Part shown: positions 17,793-27,389 of the stretch, piece after piece | Layout of the letters: every line of letters begins with the position of its first letter | How positions within the stretch are numbered: the first letter of the stretch is position 1 | Made by a program: the position numbers and the translations under genes | The notes under the pieces: model-generated | What the model was told of the DNA's origin: nothing | Databases searched by the model: none | The model's input: the letters and a program-made list of their open reading frames with translations, nothing else | Assembly (NCBI RefSeq): GCF_030209835.1 | Contig: NZ_JARVRF010000013.1 | Span: 1 to 64,000 of the forward strand | Length of the DNA stretch: 64,000 bases | Direction: 5' to 3' | Source: Arthrobacter sp. efr-133-R2A-120 | Lineage (GTDB): Bacteria; Actinomycetota; Actinomycetes; Actinomycetales; Micrococcaceae

Positions 17793-17987
17793 ATGAGCGA
17801 AAACGAAGACCGAAAGCTCGTATCCCCGGCTGCCGGCCAAAACCTTCTCAGGGAAAAGGGCACGTTCGTGGAGGAATACGAACACCCGACCACTCACCAG
17901 ATGCGCATCGTAGGCCAGCGAAGGACCGAAGCGGAAGCCAAGCTTGAGCGGCAACAGCGGGAGGCGCGGGAGAAATTCCACGAATAA
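17793..17987 (+). CDS. Small charged hypothetical protein
   Basis: A 64-residue, very hydrophilic protein starting MSENEDRKLVSPAAGQNLLR and ending in an Arg/Glu-rich helix (RRTEAEAKLERQQREAREKF). It sits between two strong hairpins, so it seems to be an independent transcription unit. The ribosome site is weak (GGTGGG about 10 bases upstream). I do not recognise the family; it has the look of a small conserved actinobacterial protein. Confidence 0.6.
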   Translation: MSENEDRKLVSPAAGQNLLREKGTFVEEYEHPTTHQMRIVGQRRTEAEAKLERQQREAREKFHE

Positions 17988-17993
17988 ATCGAA

Positions 17994-18033
17994 GAAGCCC
18001 GGGCTAACGGCCATCGCCGATAGCCCGGGCTTC
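17994..18033. terminator. Terminator hairpin between small genes
   Basis: GAAGCCCGGGCTA (17994-18006) pairs perfectly with TAGCCCGGGCTTC (18021-18033) around a 14-base loop. It lies after the 64-residue ORF and before the convergent 72-residue ORF, so it may serve both. Confidence 0.8.
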
Positions 18034-18073
18034 TCCTGTGTCGCGCGAACCGTAAGCGGCCCCCGAGATCTAC

Positions 18074-18292
18074 TCAGTCGATGACGCGGACATCGTAACC
18101 GTCGCCACGGGTGATGAGTTGCCTGCCGTGGATCCCGTCGAAGCGCAGCCACATAACCGAAGAATCTGCCGTGGCATCTTCCACTTCAGCGATGCGGACA
18201 CGCGTGCCGTCTCGGAACAGTTCGATGGTGTGCCCCACCAGCGGTGGCCAGTCGTTGATTTCCCCAAGCATGTGTTCAGCGACAAAGTTCAC
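18074..18292 (-). CDS. Small hypothetical protein
   Basis: A 72-residue ORF with a GTG start, MNFVAEHMLGEINDWPPLVG, followed by a beta-rich portion (HTIELFRDGTRVRIAEVED, then LITRGDGYDVRVID). The alternating pattern looks like a small beta-barrel fold. There is no strong ribosome site. No family is recognised, and function is unknown. Confidence 0.5.
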   Translation of the reverse strand: MNFVAEHMLGEINDWPPLVGHTIELFRDGTRVRIAEVEDATADSSVMWLRFDGIHGRQLITRGDGYDVRVID

Positions 18293-18586
18293 GGGTGATT
18301 CCGAAAGGAACCTGGCCGGAGAGTTCGGCCGTATAGTGACCAGGCTGATGACGCGTGATGAGTATCCCGCAGGTCCTTGATCGCATGGCGGTTTCCTGAA
18401 GGTCCTTCACCGCGGCCTAGAGCCGACCGTCGAGGGCGTGCCGGCTCTTCACTTGGATTTCGATGCATTCGGTGGCGTTGAACATTGGAGGGCCTTTCTA
18501 TATGTGCTCAGTTCTTTCGACGATGCTGACTCGGCTGGGTTATGCCAGTGACCATCGGGCCTTGGTCGACTCGAGCGCTCCTGTGG
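18293..18586. other. Intergenic region, no gene seen
   Basis: About 294 bases between the 72-residue ORF and the mutarotase gene. Short open frames exist, but none has a ribosome site or family-like sequence. I saw no strong hairpin; it probably holds the promoter of the small ORF and the 3' end of the arabinose operon. Confidence 0.4.
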
Positions 18587-19489
18587 TCACGCAGCGAATA
18601 TGGTCCAGTGTGCCTCGTGCACCGAGCCTGCTTCCAGCCGGGCCAGGTCCTGGCCGCTGTTGAAGGCATCCGGTGGGCAGGTCATGGGTTCCACGGCGAG
18701 CCCGAGCCGGTTAGGCAAGGGGGTGGGCTTGTCCGCGGTGTGGACCTGTAGCCAGGGGCTGTTCCGGTCCCACGACATGCCGACACCCGTTCCAGAGGGG
18801 TCGCGGACTACCATGCGGGCGGTCCCGTCGTCGTCGAACGCGATGTCCGTAAAGGCGTGATCGATTTCCGTCGCGCCGATGGTGCGCGGTGTGCGGAAGT
18901 CGAATTCGTGGCCGGCCACGGCGCGTGTGCCCAGGGGTAGCAGCCTGTCCGCGGTGACCTCCATGAAGGATTCGGCGGGAAGTTCGAGAGTCCAGTCGTC
19001 CAGCGGGGCGGGTCCTGCCAGCAAATAGGGGTGCGGGCACACACCGTAAGGCGCTGTCCGTTCACCGAGGTTTCGGGCCGTCACCGTGGTGTGCAGTCCG
19101 TCGCCATCCAGCCGATAGTCCACTTGCAGCGAGAGCCGGAATGGGTACCCGGCGCTGGCCGCAAGTTCGTAGCCCAGGCTGAGTGTATCGGCGCTGCCGG
19201 AGTGAAGTGTCCAGAGCTGGTCGAAGACGAGTCCGTGCAGTGCGGTCCGCCTCGCGGGCTCGTTGAGCGGAAGATGCAGGACGGCGCTGTCGTGGCGGTA
19301 GCTTCCATCCGCGATCCGGTTGGGCCAGGGCGCGGCAATGATTCCCCGGTAGTCCGGGATCGGTTCGCCGGAAGGGAACGGGACCACCAGGTCCCGCCCC
19401 CGGAAAGTCAGCTGCCGCAGGGCACCGCTTCGCTGGACGATTGAGGCGGTGTAGTCCCCGGCGGCCAGCCGGAATTCCTGGCCGTTCAC
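18587..19489 (-). CDS. Aldose 1-epimerase (mutarotase)
   Basis: A 300-residue galactose-mutarotase-like enzyme that interconverts anomers of aldoses, here most likely arabinose. Motifs [12 protein letters not shown] near residue 53, a conserved His in [17 protein letters not shown] and the C-terminal [14 protein letters not shown] are typical of the family. The GTG start at 19489 overlaps the araA stop (GTGA), so translation is coupled. The open frame running further into araA is a shadow. As the last gene of the ara operon it would speed delivery of the anomer used by the isomerase. Confidence 0.87.
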   Translation of the reverse strand: MNGQEFRLAAGDYTASIVQRSGALRQLTFRGRDLVVPFPSGEPIPDYRGIIAAPWPNRIADGSYRHDSAVLHLPLNEPARRTALHGLVFDQLWTLHSGSADTLSLGYELAASAGYPFRLSLQVDYRLDGDGLHTTVTARNLGERTAPYGVCPHPYLLAGPAPLDDWTLELPAESFMEVTADRLLPLGTRAVAGHEFDFRTPRTIGATEIDHAFTDIAFDDDGTARMVVRDPSGTGVGMSWDRNSPWLQVHTADKPTPLPNRLGLAVEPMTCPPDAFNSGQDLARLEAGSVHEAHWTIFAA

Positions 19490-21006
19490 AGTCCGCCGGC
19501 GAGTTTGTAGTAGGCGGCGTTCCAGGCGAGTTCCTTCTTGAACGCCTTGAGGGTGGTGCCTTCGTCGATGGTGAGCAGTTCGGTCCGGGCGATCTCGGCG
19601 AAGTCTTCGAACACGTCCATGCCCACCTGGGTGGAGAGGACGGTGTGGTGCGCGGCGCCCGCGGTGAGCCACGCGGCGGCGGAGGTGGCGAAGTCGGGCT
19701 TGGGTGACCACAACGCCCGGGCGACGGGGAGGTTGGGCAGCGGTTCGGGGAGGTCGAGCACGTCGACGGCGTTCGCGACGAGGCGGAAGCGGTCGCGCAT
19801 GTCCGAGAGTGCGACGACGACTCCGGGGCCGGCGTCGGTGTCGAAGACCATGCGGACGGGGTCTTCCTTGCCGCCGATGCCCAGCGGGTGGATCTCCACG
19901 CGCGGCTTGGCCGCGGTCAGGGAGGGGCAGACTTCGAGCATGTGCGCGCCGAGGATCTTCTCCTGCCCCGGGGTCAGGTGGTACGTGTAGTCCTCCATGA
20001 GCGAGGCGCCGCCGGGCAGCCCGGCGCCCATGACCTTCGCGGCCCGGACCAGGATCGCGGTCTTCCAGTCGCCTTCGGCGCCGAAACCGTAGCCGTCGGC
20101 CATCAGCCGCTGCACGGCCATCCCGGGAAGCTGCCGCAGCGCGCCCAGGTCTTCGAACGACGTCGTGAACGCGGCCGAGCCGTTTGCCTCCAGCATGCTG
20201 CGCAGGCCGAGTTCGATGCGGGCGCTGTAGCGCAGCGCCTCATGCCGGGCCGCGCCGGCGCGCAGTTCGGGGGCGACCTCGTAGAGGCGCTCGTACTCGG
20301 CGACGAGGGCGTCGACATCGGACTCCGGCGCGCCGTCCACGGCGTCAGCGAGTTCGTTCACGGACCAGGTGTTGACCGAGACGCCGAAGCGCAGCTCGGC
20401 TTCGGTCTTATCCCCTTCTGTGACGGCGACGTTGCGCATGTTGTCCCCGAAACGCGTCAGTTTCAGGGTGCGCACGGCGGCCCAGCCGGCGGCGGCGCGC
20501 TGCCAGGCGCCCACCTGGCGGGTGACTTCGGGGTTGGAGACGTGCCCGACGACGGTCTTCCGCGGCACGCCGAGGCGGGATTGGATGTATCCGAATTCAC
20601 GGTCGCCGTGGGCTGCCTGGTTCAGGTTCATGAAATCGAAGTCGATGTCCGCCCACGGCAACTCGACGTTGGCCTGGGTGTGCAGGTGCAGGAGGGGCTT
20701 GCGGAGCAGGTCCAGGCCCTGGATCCACATTTTGGCCGGGCTGAAGGTGTGCATCCAGGCCGTCACGCCGATCACGGCGTCATCCGCGTTCGCCTCCAGC
20801 GCGGTGCGGCGGATCGCGTCCGCGTCCGTCAGCACGGGCTTCCAGACCAGCTTGACCGGAACAGCGGAAGACGCGTTCAGGGCGGCGGCGATCTCCTGGG
20901 ACTGCGCAGCGACCTGCTTGAGGACGTCCTCGCCATAGAGGTGCTGGCTGCCGGTGAGGAACCAGACTTCGTAGTGTTCGAGGGAGGTGTTGTGGGCTAT
21001 GGGCAT
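19486..21006 (-). CDS. araA: L-arabinose isomerase
   Basis: A 506-residue enzyme converting L-arabinose to L-ribulose, with a Mn-dependent active site. The N-terminus ([20 protein letters not shown]) and the conserved segments [24 protein letters not shown] and [10 protein letters not shown] are characteristic of AraA. Length equals the family norm of about 500. A ribosome site (AAGGAG) precedes the ATG at 21006. It lies between araD and the mutarotase in the ara operon. Confidence 0.96.
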   Translation of the reverse strand: MPIAHNTSLEHYEVWFLTGSQHLYGEDVLKQVAAQSQEIAAALNASSAVPVKLVWKPVLTDADAIRRTALEANADDAVIGVTAWMHTFSPAKMWIQGLDLLRKPLLHLHTQANVELPWADIDFDFMNLNQAAHGDREFGYIQSRLGVPRKTVVGHVSNPEVTRQVGAWQRAAAGWAAVRTLKLTRFGDNMRNVAVTEGDKTEAELRFGVSVNTWSVNELADAVDGAPESDVDALVAEYERLYEVAPELRAGAARHEALRYSARIELGLRSMLEANGSAAFTTSFEDLGALRQLPGMAVQRLMADGYGFGAEGDWKTAILVRAAKVMGAGLPGGASLMEDYTYHLTPGQEKILGAHMLEVCPSLTAAKPRVEIHPLGIGGKEDPVRMVFDTDAGPGVVVALSDMRDRFRLVANAVDVLDLPEPLPNLPVARALWSPKPDFATSAAAWLTAGAAHHTVLSTQVGMDVFEDFAEIARTELLTIDEGTTLKAFKKELAWNAAYYKLAGGL

Positions 21007-21042
21007 GGGTTTCTCCTTGAAAGTTTGGGGGCGCCGGGCGCG

Positions 21043-21750
21043 TTAGCGGCCGTAGACGTTCTGGTAGCGGCTGTAGAGGGACTCGATCTGGCCGGCGTCG
21101 ATGGGCAGCGGCTCGCCGAGCTGCCGGGAAATGTGGACCGTGCGGGCCACTTCCTCGCACAACACGGCGGCCTTGACGGCGGAGCGGGCGTCCTTGCCGA
21201 TGGTGAACGGGCCGTGGTTCTGCATCAGGACGGCTGGTGAATGGGAGGCGCGGAGCGTGTCCACGATGCCGCGGCCGATCGAGTCGTCCCCGATGAGCGC
21301 GAACGGGCCCACCGGGATGGTGCCGCCGAATTCGTCGCCCATCATGGTCAGCACGCACGGGATCGGTTCCCCGCGCGCGGCCCAGGCCGTCGCGTAGGTG
21401 GAATGCGTGTGGACGACTCCGCCGACGTCGGGCATGTTCCGGTACACGTAGGCGTGCGCGGCGGTGTCCGACGACGGCGAGAGGTCTGGGTTGCCCCACG
21501 CGACAGTGCCGCCGCTCTTGGTGTTGATACCGCAAACTGGTGTGCCGTGCAGGTCCGTGACCACCATGAGCTCCGGGGTCAGCGCATCGTAGGACACCCC
21601 TGATGGTTTGATAACCATCAAGTCATGCTCGGGGACGCGGGCCGAGACATTGCCTGCGGTCCAGACCACCAGCTCGTAGCGGGTGAGTTCGGCGTGCAGC
21701 GCGCACACCTCGGCCCGGATCCGTGCAATTGTCTCCAGCAGGGCGCTCAT
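21043..21750 (-). CDS. araD: L-ribulose-5-phosphate 4-epimerase
   Basis: A 235-residue class II aldolase-like, zinc-dependent epimerase that converts L-ribulose 5-phosphate to D-xylulose 5-phosphate, feeding the pentose phosphate pathway. Seen are the phosphate-binding GNVSARV and the zinc histidines in VVHTHSTYATAWA, with QNHGPFTIG following. Its ATG overlaps the end of araB by 4 bases. Confidence 0.95.
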   Translation of the reverse strand: MSALLETIARIRAEVCALHAELTRYELVVWTAGNVSARVPEHDLMVIKPSGVSYDALTPELMVVTDLHGTPVCGINTKSGGTVAWGNPDLSPSSDTAAHAYVYRNMPDVGGVVHTHSTYATAWAARGEPIPCVLTMMGDEFGGTIPVGPFALIGDDSIGRGIVDTLRASHSPAVLMQNHGPFTIGKDARSAVKAAVLCEEVARTVHISRQLGEPLPIDAGQIESLYSRYQNVYGR

Positions 21751-23477
21751 GCCGAGGCCCCCGCGGGGATTGCGGCAAGCAGCGACGCGCTGTTCCGCTG
21801 GATCTTCTTGAGCCGGTGCATGACCTCGTTGGCTCCCCTGCCGAAGTAGTCGTGCAGGGTCCGGTATTCGCGGAACAGCTCCTCGTAGGCGGCTACGTTT
21901 TCAGGGATCGGCGTGTAGACGGCGCCCGGCTCGGATCCCATGGCGGCCGCGGCCTCCCGGATGTCCGGGTACTCCCCCGCGGCGACGGCCGCGTGGATCG
22001 CCGAACCCAACGCGGGACCCTGGGTGGAGCCGATCGTGGAAAGCGGCAGCCCCGTGATGTCGGCGTAGATCTGCATCAGGAGCTTGTTCTTCAGGAGCCC
22101 TCCGGCAACGATGAACTCCTTCACCGGCACTCCGGAGTCGCGGAAGGCGTCCACGATGGTGCGGGTGCCGAAGGCCGTGGCCTCCAGCAGGGCCCGGTAG
22201 ATGTCCTCCGGGCGCGTTGCGAGGGTCTGGCCCACGATCACTCCGGACAGTTCGTGGTCCACCAGGACGGACCGGTTCCCCGAGTGCCAGTCCAGGGCGA
22301 TGAGTCCGTGTTCACCGATCTCCTGGGTGGAGGCGAGTTCGGTGAGGTATTCGTGGATGCCCAGCCCTGCTGCTTCGGCGGCTGCATGGTATTCGGGCGG
22401 GACTCCGTACTTAGTGAACCAGCCGAAGATGTCGCCCACCCCGGACTGGCCGGCTTCGTAACCCCAAAGACCGTCCACGATCCCGCCGTCGACCACTCCG
22501 CACATGCCCGGCACCTCGCGAAGGACGTCGGCGTTCATGACGTGGCACGTGGAGGTGCCCATGATCGCGACGAGCTGTCCCGGCTGCACGGCCCGCGCCG
22601 CAGGCGCGGTGACGTGGGCGTCCACATTCCCGACCGCGACGGCGATGCCCTCGCGCAGGCCGGTCCAGGCGGCGGCTTCGGCCGTCAGGTAACCGGCCGC
22701 ATCACCCAGGCGGCCGATGGTGTGTTCGAGCTTGCTGGACACGAAGTCCGTGAACGCCGGATTCAGGGCCCCGAGGAATTCCCCGGACGGGTAGGCGCCG
22801 TCCTGGTAGATGCCCTTGTACCCCGCGGTGCACGCATTCCGCACATAGTTTCCGCACAGCTGCCAGACGATCCAGTCAGCGGCTTCCACCCAGTGGTCGA
22901 TCGCCGCATACGCTTCCGGGTCCTCCTCCAGGAGTTGGAGGCCTTTGGCGAACTCCCACTCAGATGAAATGAGCCCGCCGTAGCGCGGCAACCACGATTC
23001 GCCCCGCTCGGCGGCCAGCGCATTGATGCGGTCCGCCTGGCCCTGGGCCGCGTGGTGGCGCCACAACTTCACATACGCATGCGGCCGGTTGGCGAAGCCG
23101 GGTAGCTCGTTCAGCGGAGTGCTGTCGGCCTTCACCGGCACCATCGTGCAGGCCGTGAAGTCCGTGGCAATCCCGACGACGGCGGCAGGATCGATCCCCG
23201 CTTCGCGCACCGCGGCCGGAACCGCGTGACGCAACACGTCGCGGTAGTCTTGCGGCACCTGCAGCGCCCATTCGCCCGGAAGGCGGACAGCTGGTCCAGC
23301 AGGCGCGCCCGCCAGATCGGCCGGCAAGGCCTCCGTGATGACGGCATGCGGGTACTCAAACACGCCGCTTCCCAGTTCTTTGCCGTCCCTGACCCGCACC
23401 ACCACGGCCCTGCCCGAAAGCGTGCCGTAGTCCACGCCGATGACGTAATGTTCGTTGCCGTCCGCTGCGACGTCCAT
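21747..23477 (-). CDS. araB: Ribulokinase
   Basis: A 576-residue FGGY-family kinase that phosphorylates L-ribulose. The N-terminal phosphate loop YVIGVDYGTLSGRAVVV is the AraB type, and GIATDFTACTMVPV and VAGGLLKNKLLMQIYADITG are conserved FGGY segments. GGAGGAC lies 6-7 bases upstream of the ATG. It is the first gene of the araB-araD-araA-mutarotase operon, downstream of a lac-like operator and a leader hairpin. Confidence 0.95.
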   Translation of the reverse strand: MDVAADGNEHYVIGVDYGTLSGRAVVVRVRDGKELGSGVFEYPHAVITEALPADLAGAPAGPAVRLPGEWALQVPQDYRDVLRHAVPAAVREAGIDPAAVVGIATDFTACTMVPVKADSTPLNELPGFANRPHAYVKLWRHHAAQGQADRINALAAERGESWLPRYGGLISSEWEFAKGLQLLEEDPEAYAAIDHWVEAADWIVWQLCGNYVRNACTAGYKGIYQDGAYPSGEFLGALNPAFTDFVSSKLEHTIGRLGDAAGYLTAEAAAWTGLREGIAVAVGNVDAHVTAPAARAVQPGQLVAIMGTSTCHVMNADVLREVPGMCGVVDGGIVDGLWGYEAGQSGVGDIFGWFTKYGVPPEYHAAAEAAGLGIHEYLTELASTQEIGEHGLIALDWHSGNRSVLVDHELSGVIVGQTLATRPEDIYRALLEATAFGTRTIVDAFRDSGVPVKEFIVAGGLLKNKLLMQIYADITGLPLSTIGSTQGPALGSAIHAAVAAGEYPDIREAAAAMGSEPGAVYTPIPENVAAYEELFREYRTLHDYFGRGANEVMHRLKKIQRNSASLLAAIPAGASA

Positions 23478-23497
23478 GAAAAGTCCTCCAATAACCA

Positions 23498-23515
23498 GTC
23501 CGCAGCCTTGCGGAC
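23498..23515 (-). other. Small leader hairpin in the araB 5' UTR
   Basis: GTCCGCA (23498-23504) and TGCGGAC (23509-23515) form a 7-bp stem with a 4-base loop between the operator and the araB ribosome site. It may affect mRNA stability; no riboswitch is recognised. Confidence 0.4.
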
Positions 23516-23522
23516 AGAATCA

Positions 23523-23540
23523 ATTGTGAGCGCTAACAAT
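23523..23540. promoter_or_regulatory. LacI-family operator of the arabinose operon
   Basis: ATTGTGAGCGCTAACAAT is an 18-base palindrome with one mismatch. It is nearly identical to the idealised symmetric lac operator of E. coli. It lies 46 bases upstream of the araB start and 41 bases after the end of the LacI gene, whose recognition helix (SHQTVSR) is close to that of E. coli LacI (YQTVSR). Confidence 0.8.
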
Positions 23541-23580
23541 GTATCCGTCAAGCCGTCCAGCCCACATGAACAGAAAGCGA

Positions 23581-24591
23581 TCAGGCGGGAGCCGACGTAC
23601 TTTGCCGCACCACCAACTCGGGCTCCACCACGGTGGTGCCGACGCTTTCCCCGTTCTCGATGCCGCTCAGCATGAGATCCATGCAGCGCCGCCCGAGTTC
23701 CTCGAAGTCCTGGCGCACCGTGGTCAACGGTGGCGTGAAATAGCCCGATTCGGGCTGGTCATCGAAACCCACCACCGAAACATCCTCGGGCACCCGGACA
23801 CCGGCCTCGTTGAACGCACGCAGCAGGCCCAATGCCATCTGGTCATTTCCCACGAAAAGCGCGGTGGCAGTCCTTTCGTCGGCAAGCTTCTTGCCGATGT
23901 CATAGCCGCTGCCGGCACTCCAGTCCCCCACCACCAGCAGGTCGTCCTCAAGGCCCGCGGCCTGCAAGGCCTCGCTCCACCCTTCGGAGCGGGCCACGCC
24001 GTCGATCCAGTCCTGAGGGCCGGCCACGTGCCCGATCCGGCGATGCCCTTGATCCACCAGATGCCTGACGGCCAATTCCGCGCCCCGCCTTTGGTCCACC
24101 ATGGCACCGCCGACGGAGGCGCCGCCCAGCGACCCCACGGCCACCACGGGAACCCCGGGGTTCACTTCCGCCAACGCGAGCAGGGTTTCCGAATGCGGCA
24201 CGATCACCACGATCCCGTCCACGGACTGATCCAGGAAATGCCGGACCGCATCAAGGATCGACTCGCGATTGACCGTCCTCAAGGCTGCGATGCTGACGAA
24301 ATAGCCGGCATCCCTCGCCGCTTGTTCCACGCCGAGCAAGGTGTTCGCCGGGCCGTATTGTGCCAGCTCGCTCGCCAGGACGCCGATGGTCTGGGAACGG
24401 CGGGTCACGAGGCTCCGCGCGGCCGTGTTGCGCCGGTAGCCCAGCTCGGCGATCGCCGCCTCGACGCGCTCCCGGGTGCCTTTACTGACGTTGGGGTGAT
24501 CGTTGATCACCCGGGAGACGGTCTGGTGCGAGACTCCCGCCAGTTCCGCTACGTCTTCAAGCCGTGGCAAGCGCCCGCTGGTATTTGTCAT
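23581..24591 (-). CDS. LacI-family repressor of the arabinose operon
   Basis: A 336-residue LacI-family protein with the helix-turn-helix LEDVAELAGVSHQTVSRVIN and the hinge RRNTAARSLVTRRSQTIGVL. The effector domain ends with VPEDVSVVGFDDQPESGYF. The frame is open 59 codons further upstream, but the ATG at 24591 gives the usual N-terminus (MTNTSGRLPRLEDVAELAGV). It lies directly upstream of araB on the same strand, with a lac-type operator between, so it is the likely arabinose-responsive repressor. It is divergent from the next alcohol dehydrogenase gene. Confidence 0.9.
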   Translation of the reverse strand: MTNTSGRLPRLEDVAELAGVSHQTVSRVINDHPNVSKGTRERVEAAIAELGYRRNTAARSLVTRRSQTIGVLASELAQYGPANTLLGVEQAARDAGYFVSIAALRTVNRESILDAVRHFLDQSVDGIVVIVPHSETLLALAEVNPGVPVVAVGSLGGASVGGAMVDQRRGAELAVRHLVDQGHRRIGHVAGPQDWIDGVARSEGWSEALQAAGLEDDLLVVGDWSAGSGYDIGKKLADERTATALFVGNDQMALGLLRAFNEAGVRVPEDVSVVGFDDQPESGYFTPPLTTVRQDFEELGRRCMDLMLSGIENGESVGTTVVEPELVVRQSTSAPA

Positions 24592-24733
24592 GGGGCTATT
24601 GTGCTCGACGTGGAGGCCATGCGGCGAACGGGGCCGCTGTGACTCGCAGCCTAGGCTACCGGTCAGTACAGGACCACAGGCGTGCCGGGGATAGACTCGA
24701 TCCAAGCCCAACAACCACCATTTGAGGAGCCCC

Positions 24734-25789
24734 ATGCGCGCCACCATCATCCACGGTCCAGGCGACATCCGTGTTGAAGACCGTAACTACCCCACGGTCC
24801 AGCTGCCCACCGACGTCGTTGTCAAAGTCACGGCCTCCTGCGTCTGCGGATCGGACCTGTGGCCGTACCGCGGTGTCAAGCCCACCCACAAGCCTTCGGC
24901 CATCGGACATGAATTCATCGGTACCGTGGAGAGCGTCGGCAACGCCGTCACCACCCTGGCGCCCGGCGATTTCGTGATCGCTCCGTTCGTGGTCAGCTGC
25001 GGCAACTGCCCGCAGTGCCTCGCTGGCGTCACAGTGGCCTGCGACCACTTGGCAGGCTGGGGCGGCAAGGATGACAGCGGTCACGCGATCGACGGCGGCC
25101 AGGGCCAGGCCGTCCGGGTACCCCTCGCCGAGTCTACGCTCGTCAAAGTTCCCGGCGTCACGGAGCCCGACGACGCCCTCCGCGCGAGCTTGCTGACGCT
25201 CTCCGATGTGATGGCCACCGGCCACCACGCCGCCCTCGCGGCGAAGGTCGGCCCCGGCAGGACGGTCGTCGTCGTAGGCGACGGCGCAGTAGGGCTCTGC
25301 GGCGTGCTCGCAGCAAAGCGGCTCGGAGCCGAACGAATCATCGCGATGTCCCGGCACGCCGACCGCCAGGCGATTGCCCTCGAGTTCGGCGCAACGGACA
25401 TCGTCGCAGAACGCGGCGAGGACGGCGTAGCCAAGGTCCGCGAGTTGCTGGGCGGCGTTTTGGCCGACTCCGTGCTGGAGTGCGTCGGGACCAAGGAATC
25501 CATGGAACAGGCACTACACAGTGTCCGCCCGGGCGGCGCCCTCGGCTTTGTCGGTGTCCCGACAGGCGGAGCCGAAGCCCCGTTGCGCTACTTGTTCGAC
25601 ACGAACATCTCGATTGCCGGCGGAATGGCGCCTGCGCGCACGTACATCCCCGAACTGCTCGCGGACGTGCTCGACGGCAAGATCAATCCGGGCCGGGTCT
25701 TCGACACCGTGATGCCGCTCGAGGAAGCCCCCGCGGCCTACCGCGCCATGGACGAACGGCGCTCCATCAAGGTCCTGCTCACTCCCTGA
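24734..25789 (+). CDS. Zinc-dependent alcohol dehydrogenase (MDR family)
   Basis: A 351-residue medium-chain dehydrogenase. The catalytic zinc cysteine lies in ASCVCGSDLWPYRG and the histidine-glutamate in IGHEFIGTVE; the structural zinc site is CGNCPQCLAGVTVACD. The NAD(P)-binding motif is VVVVGDGAVGLCGVLAAK. GAGGAG lies 4-9 bases upstream of the ATG at 24734. It resembles actinobacterial threonine dehydrogenase-like enzymes; the substrate is unknown. It stands alone, divergent from the arabinose repressor. Confidence 0.88.
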   Translation: MRATIIHGPGDIRVEDRNYPTVQLPTDVVVKVTASCVCGSDLWPYRGVKPTHKPSAIGHEFIGTVESVGNAVTTLAPGDFVIAPFVVSCGNCPQCLAGVTVACDHLAGWGGKDDSGHAIDGGQGQAVRVPLAESTLVKVPGVTEPDDALRASLLTLSDVMATGHHAALAAKVGPGRTVVVVGDGAVGLCGVLAAKRLGAERIIAMSRHADRQAIALEFGATDIVAERGEDGVAKVRELLGGVLADSVLECVGTKESMEQALHSVRPGGALGFVGVPTGGAEAPLRYLFDTNISIAGGMAPARTYIPELLADVLDGKINPGRVFDTVMPLEEAPAAYRAMDERRSIKVLLTP

Positions 25790-25904
25790 GGCCGTGGTCG
25801 GAACCCGTGGCTTCTTGCGGGATAGGTGGACCGTGGCGTGCACGCGGGAACGGCGAGAGAATCCATATAGGAAGGCTGGCCTGAACCCAAAGGAGTGAAC
25901 AGTC

Positions 25905-26903
25905 GTGCGTGCGTGGTGGGTCCGGGAACCAGCTCCGATTGAATCCGGGCCACTTGTTTGGGGCGAACGCCCCGATCCTCAACCAGGAGTGCGTGAGCTC
26001 CTGGTCAGAGTCGGGACCTGCGGTGTATGCCGCACGGATCTGCATTTGGCCGAAGGCGACCTCACCCCTCGGAGGCCGAATGTAGTCCCCGGCCACGAGG
26101 CAGTAGGAGTAGTCAGCGAGGCGGGCGAAGGGTGCGTGCGGTTCCGGCGCGGTGACAGGGTCGGAGTGGCATGGCTGGGTGGAACCTGCGGGAGCTGCGG
26201 GTTCTGCCGCCGCGGCGACGAGAACCTTTGCCTCTCCCCCGTCTTCACGGGTTGGGACAGGGACGGTGGCTATGCCGAACAACTCACGGTATCCGAGGAT
26301 TTTGCCTATGCCATCCCGCCCCGGTTTTCGGACGAACAGGCGGCCCCTCTGTTGTGCTCCGGCATCATCGGGTACCGGGCGCTCAAACGGGCCGCTGTTC
26401 CGGAGGGTGGCCGGCTGGGCATCTATGGTTTCGGAGGATCCGCCCATCTCACGGCGCAGATGGCGCGCCACCAAGGAGCGCAGGTCTACGTGATGACCCG
26501 TTCGGAGTCGGCCCGTGCACTGGCGCGCGAGCTGGGCGCCGTGTTTGTCGGAGACGCGTATGATTCCCCGCCCAGCCCCCTCGACTCGGCGATACTTTTT
26601 GCCCCGGTCGGGGACCTCGTCCCTGTCGCCCTCAAGGCATTGGACCGGGGCGGTACCCTCGCCATTGCCGGAATCCACCTGAGTGACATACCGCCCTTGA
26701 ACTATTCTGCCGATCTCTTCTATGAGCGGCAGCTCCGCAGTGTCACCGCCAACACCCGGGCAGACGGCGAAGAGTTCTGGTCCCTGGCCGCGGAAATTCC
26801 GCTGGCTCCCACCACGACGGTGTATCCGTTGGCTCAGGCCGATCGGGCGCTCCGGGATTTGGCCGGTAGCCGTGTTACCGGAGCTGCCGTCCTGAAGGTC
26901 TGA
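25905..26903 (+). CDS. Zinc-dependent alcohol dehydrogenase (AdhA-like)
   Basis: A 332-residue medium-chain alcohol dehydrogenase of the AdhA group. It has catalytic zinc residues in [14 protein letters not shown] and PGHEAVG, the structural zinc cluster [15 protein letters not shown], and a nucleotide-binding motif [14 protein letters not shown]. The GTG start at 25905 is preceded by AAAGGAG. Short-chain alcohols are the usual substrates of the group. There is 115 bases between it and the previous dehydrogenase, and they may be separate units. Confidence 0.88.
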   Translation: MRAWWVREPAPIESGPLVWGERPDPQPGVRELLVRVGTCGVCRTDLHLAEGDLTPRRPNVVPGHEAVGVVSEAGEGCVRFRRGDRVGVAWLGGTCGSCGFCRRGDENLCLSPVFTGWDRDGGYAEQLTVSEDFAYAIPPRFSDEQAAPLLCSGIIGYRALKRAAVPEGGRLGIYGFGGSAHLTAQMARHQGAQVYVMTRSESARALARELGAVFVGDAYDSPPSPLDSAILFAPVGDLVPVALKALDRGGTLAIAGIHLSDIPPLNYSADLFYERQLRSVTANTRADGEEFWSLAAEIPLAPTTTVYPLAQADRALRDLAGSRVTGAAVLKV

Positions 26904-26952
26904 ATTGCGCATGTCCCCCATCACAGACGGGCAGGCCGGAGCAAAAAACGGC

Positions 26953-26983
26953 GATCGGCGGGTCCGATGACGGCCCGCCGGTC
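26953..26983 (-). terminator. Intrinsic terminator of the SPW-protein gene
   Basis: GATCGGCGGG (26953-26962) pairs with CCCGCCGGTC (26974-26983), with one internal GU pair and two further pairs towards the loop. Read on the minus strand, the stem is followed by a run of six T (from the A run at 26943-26948). This is a textbook rho-independent terminator for the minus-strand gene ending at 27027. Confidence 0.75.
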
Positions 26984-27026
26984 GGTATTCCGCTGTTCAG
27001 CGTTTCAACACATCGCGTTCAACACT

Positions 27027-27389
27027 TCAGTGCGAAGGGCTGACCATGTGATGCCGATGTTCCTCGGTGCTGGGCTTGATCGCCATCGCGGTGACGACGA
27101 GTGCCACCAGGCCAGCGATCCACGATGTCCAGGCGACTCCGGCTTGCATGGAGTACGAGCCTAGCCACGGAGAAAGGAACAACAAGGCACCGAAGGCCGC
27201 CTGCACCCACTCCATGACCGGCGTTCCGGGCATGGCCAGATTGATGACACCACTAACGATCAGCAAAGCGCCGAATACGACCATCAAGGCAGCCGAGGAG
27301 CCGGCGGCCGTGGTCCAGATGACCGATAAAGCAGCATAGAGACCGGCGACAACCGTGACCCAATCCTGCCATCGCGTCCATTTCTTCAT
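27027..27389 (-). CDS. SPW-repeat membrane protein
   Basis: A 120-residue protein with four membrane segments and two copies of the SPW-repeat pattern. The first copy is degenerate (WTRWQDWVTVVAGLYAALS), and the second has the SPW triplet in ALLFLSPWLGSYS. The C-terminal tail is histidine-rich. GAGGTGG precedes the ATG at 27389, and a longer frame upstream looks non-coding. The family is widespread in actinobacteria and has no known function. Confidence 0.8.
   Translation of the reverse strand: MKKWTRWQDWVTVVAGLYAALSVIWTTAAGSSAALMVVFGALLIVSGVINLAMPGTPVMEWVQAAFGALLFLSPWLGSYSMQAGVAWTSWIAGLVALVVTAMAIKPSTEEHRHHMVSPSH

Noticed and set aside
18587-19711. 374-residue version of the mutarotase
   Set aside because: The first 74 codons overlap araA in another frame and are Arg-rich; the GTG at 19489 gives the family N-terminus.
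23523-23540. Cloning-vector contamination suggested by the lac-like operator
   Set aside because: The site is embedded between intact actinobacterial genes, has a base difference from lacO and no flanking lac promoter sequence.
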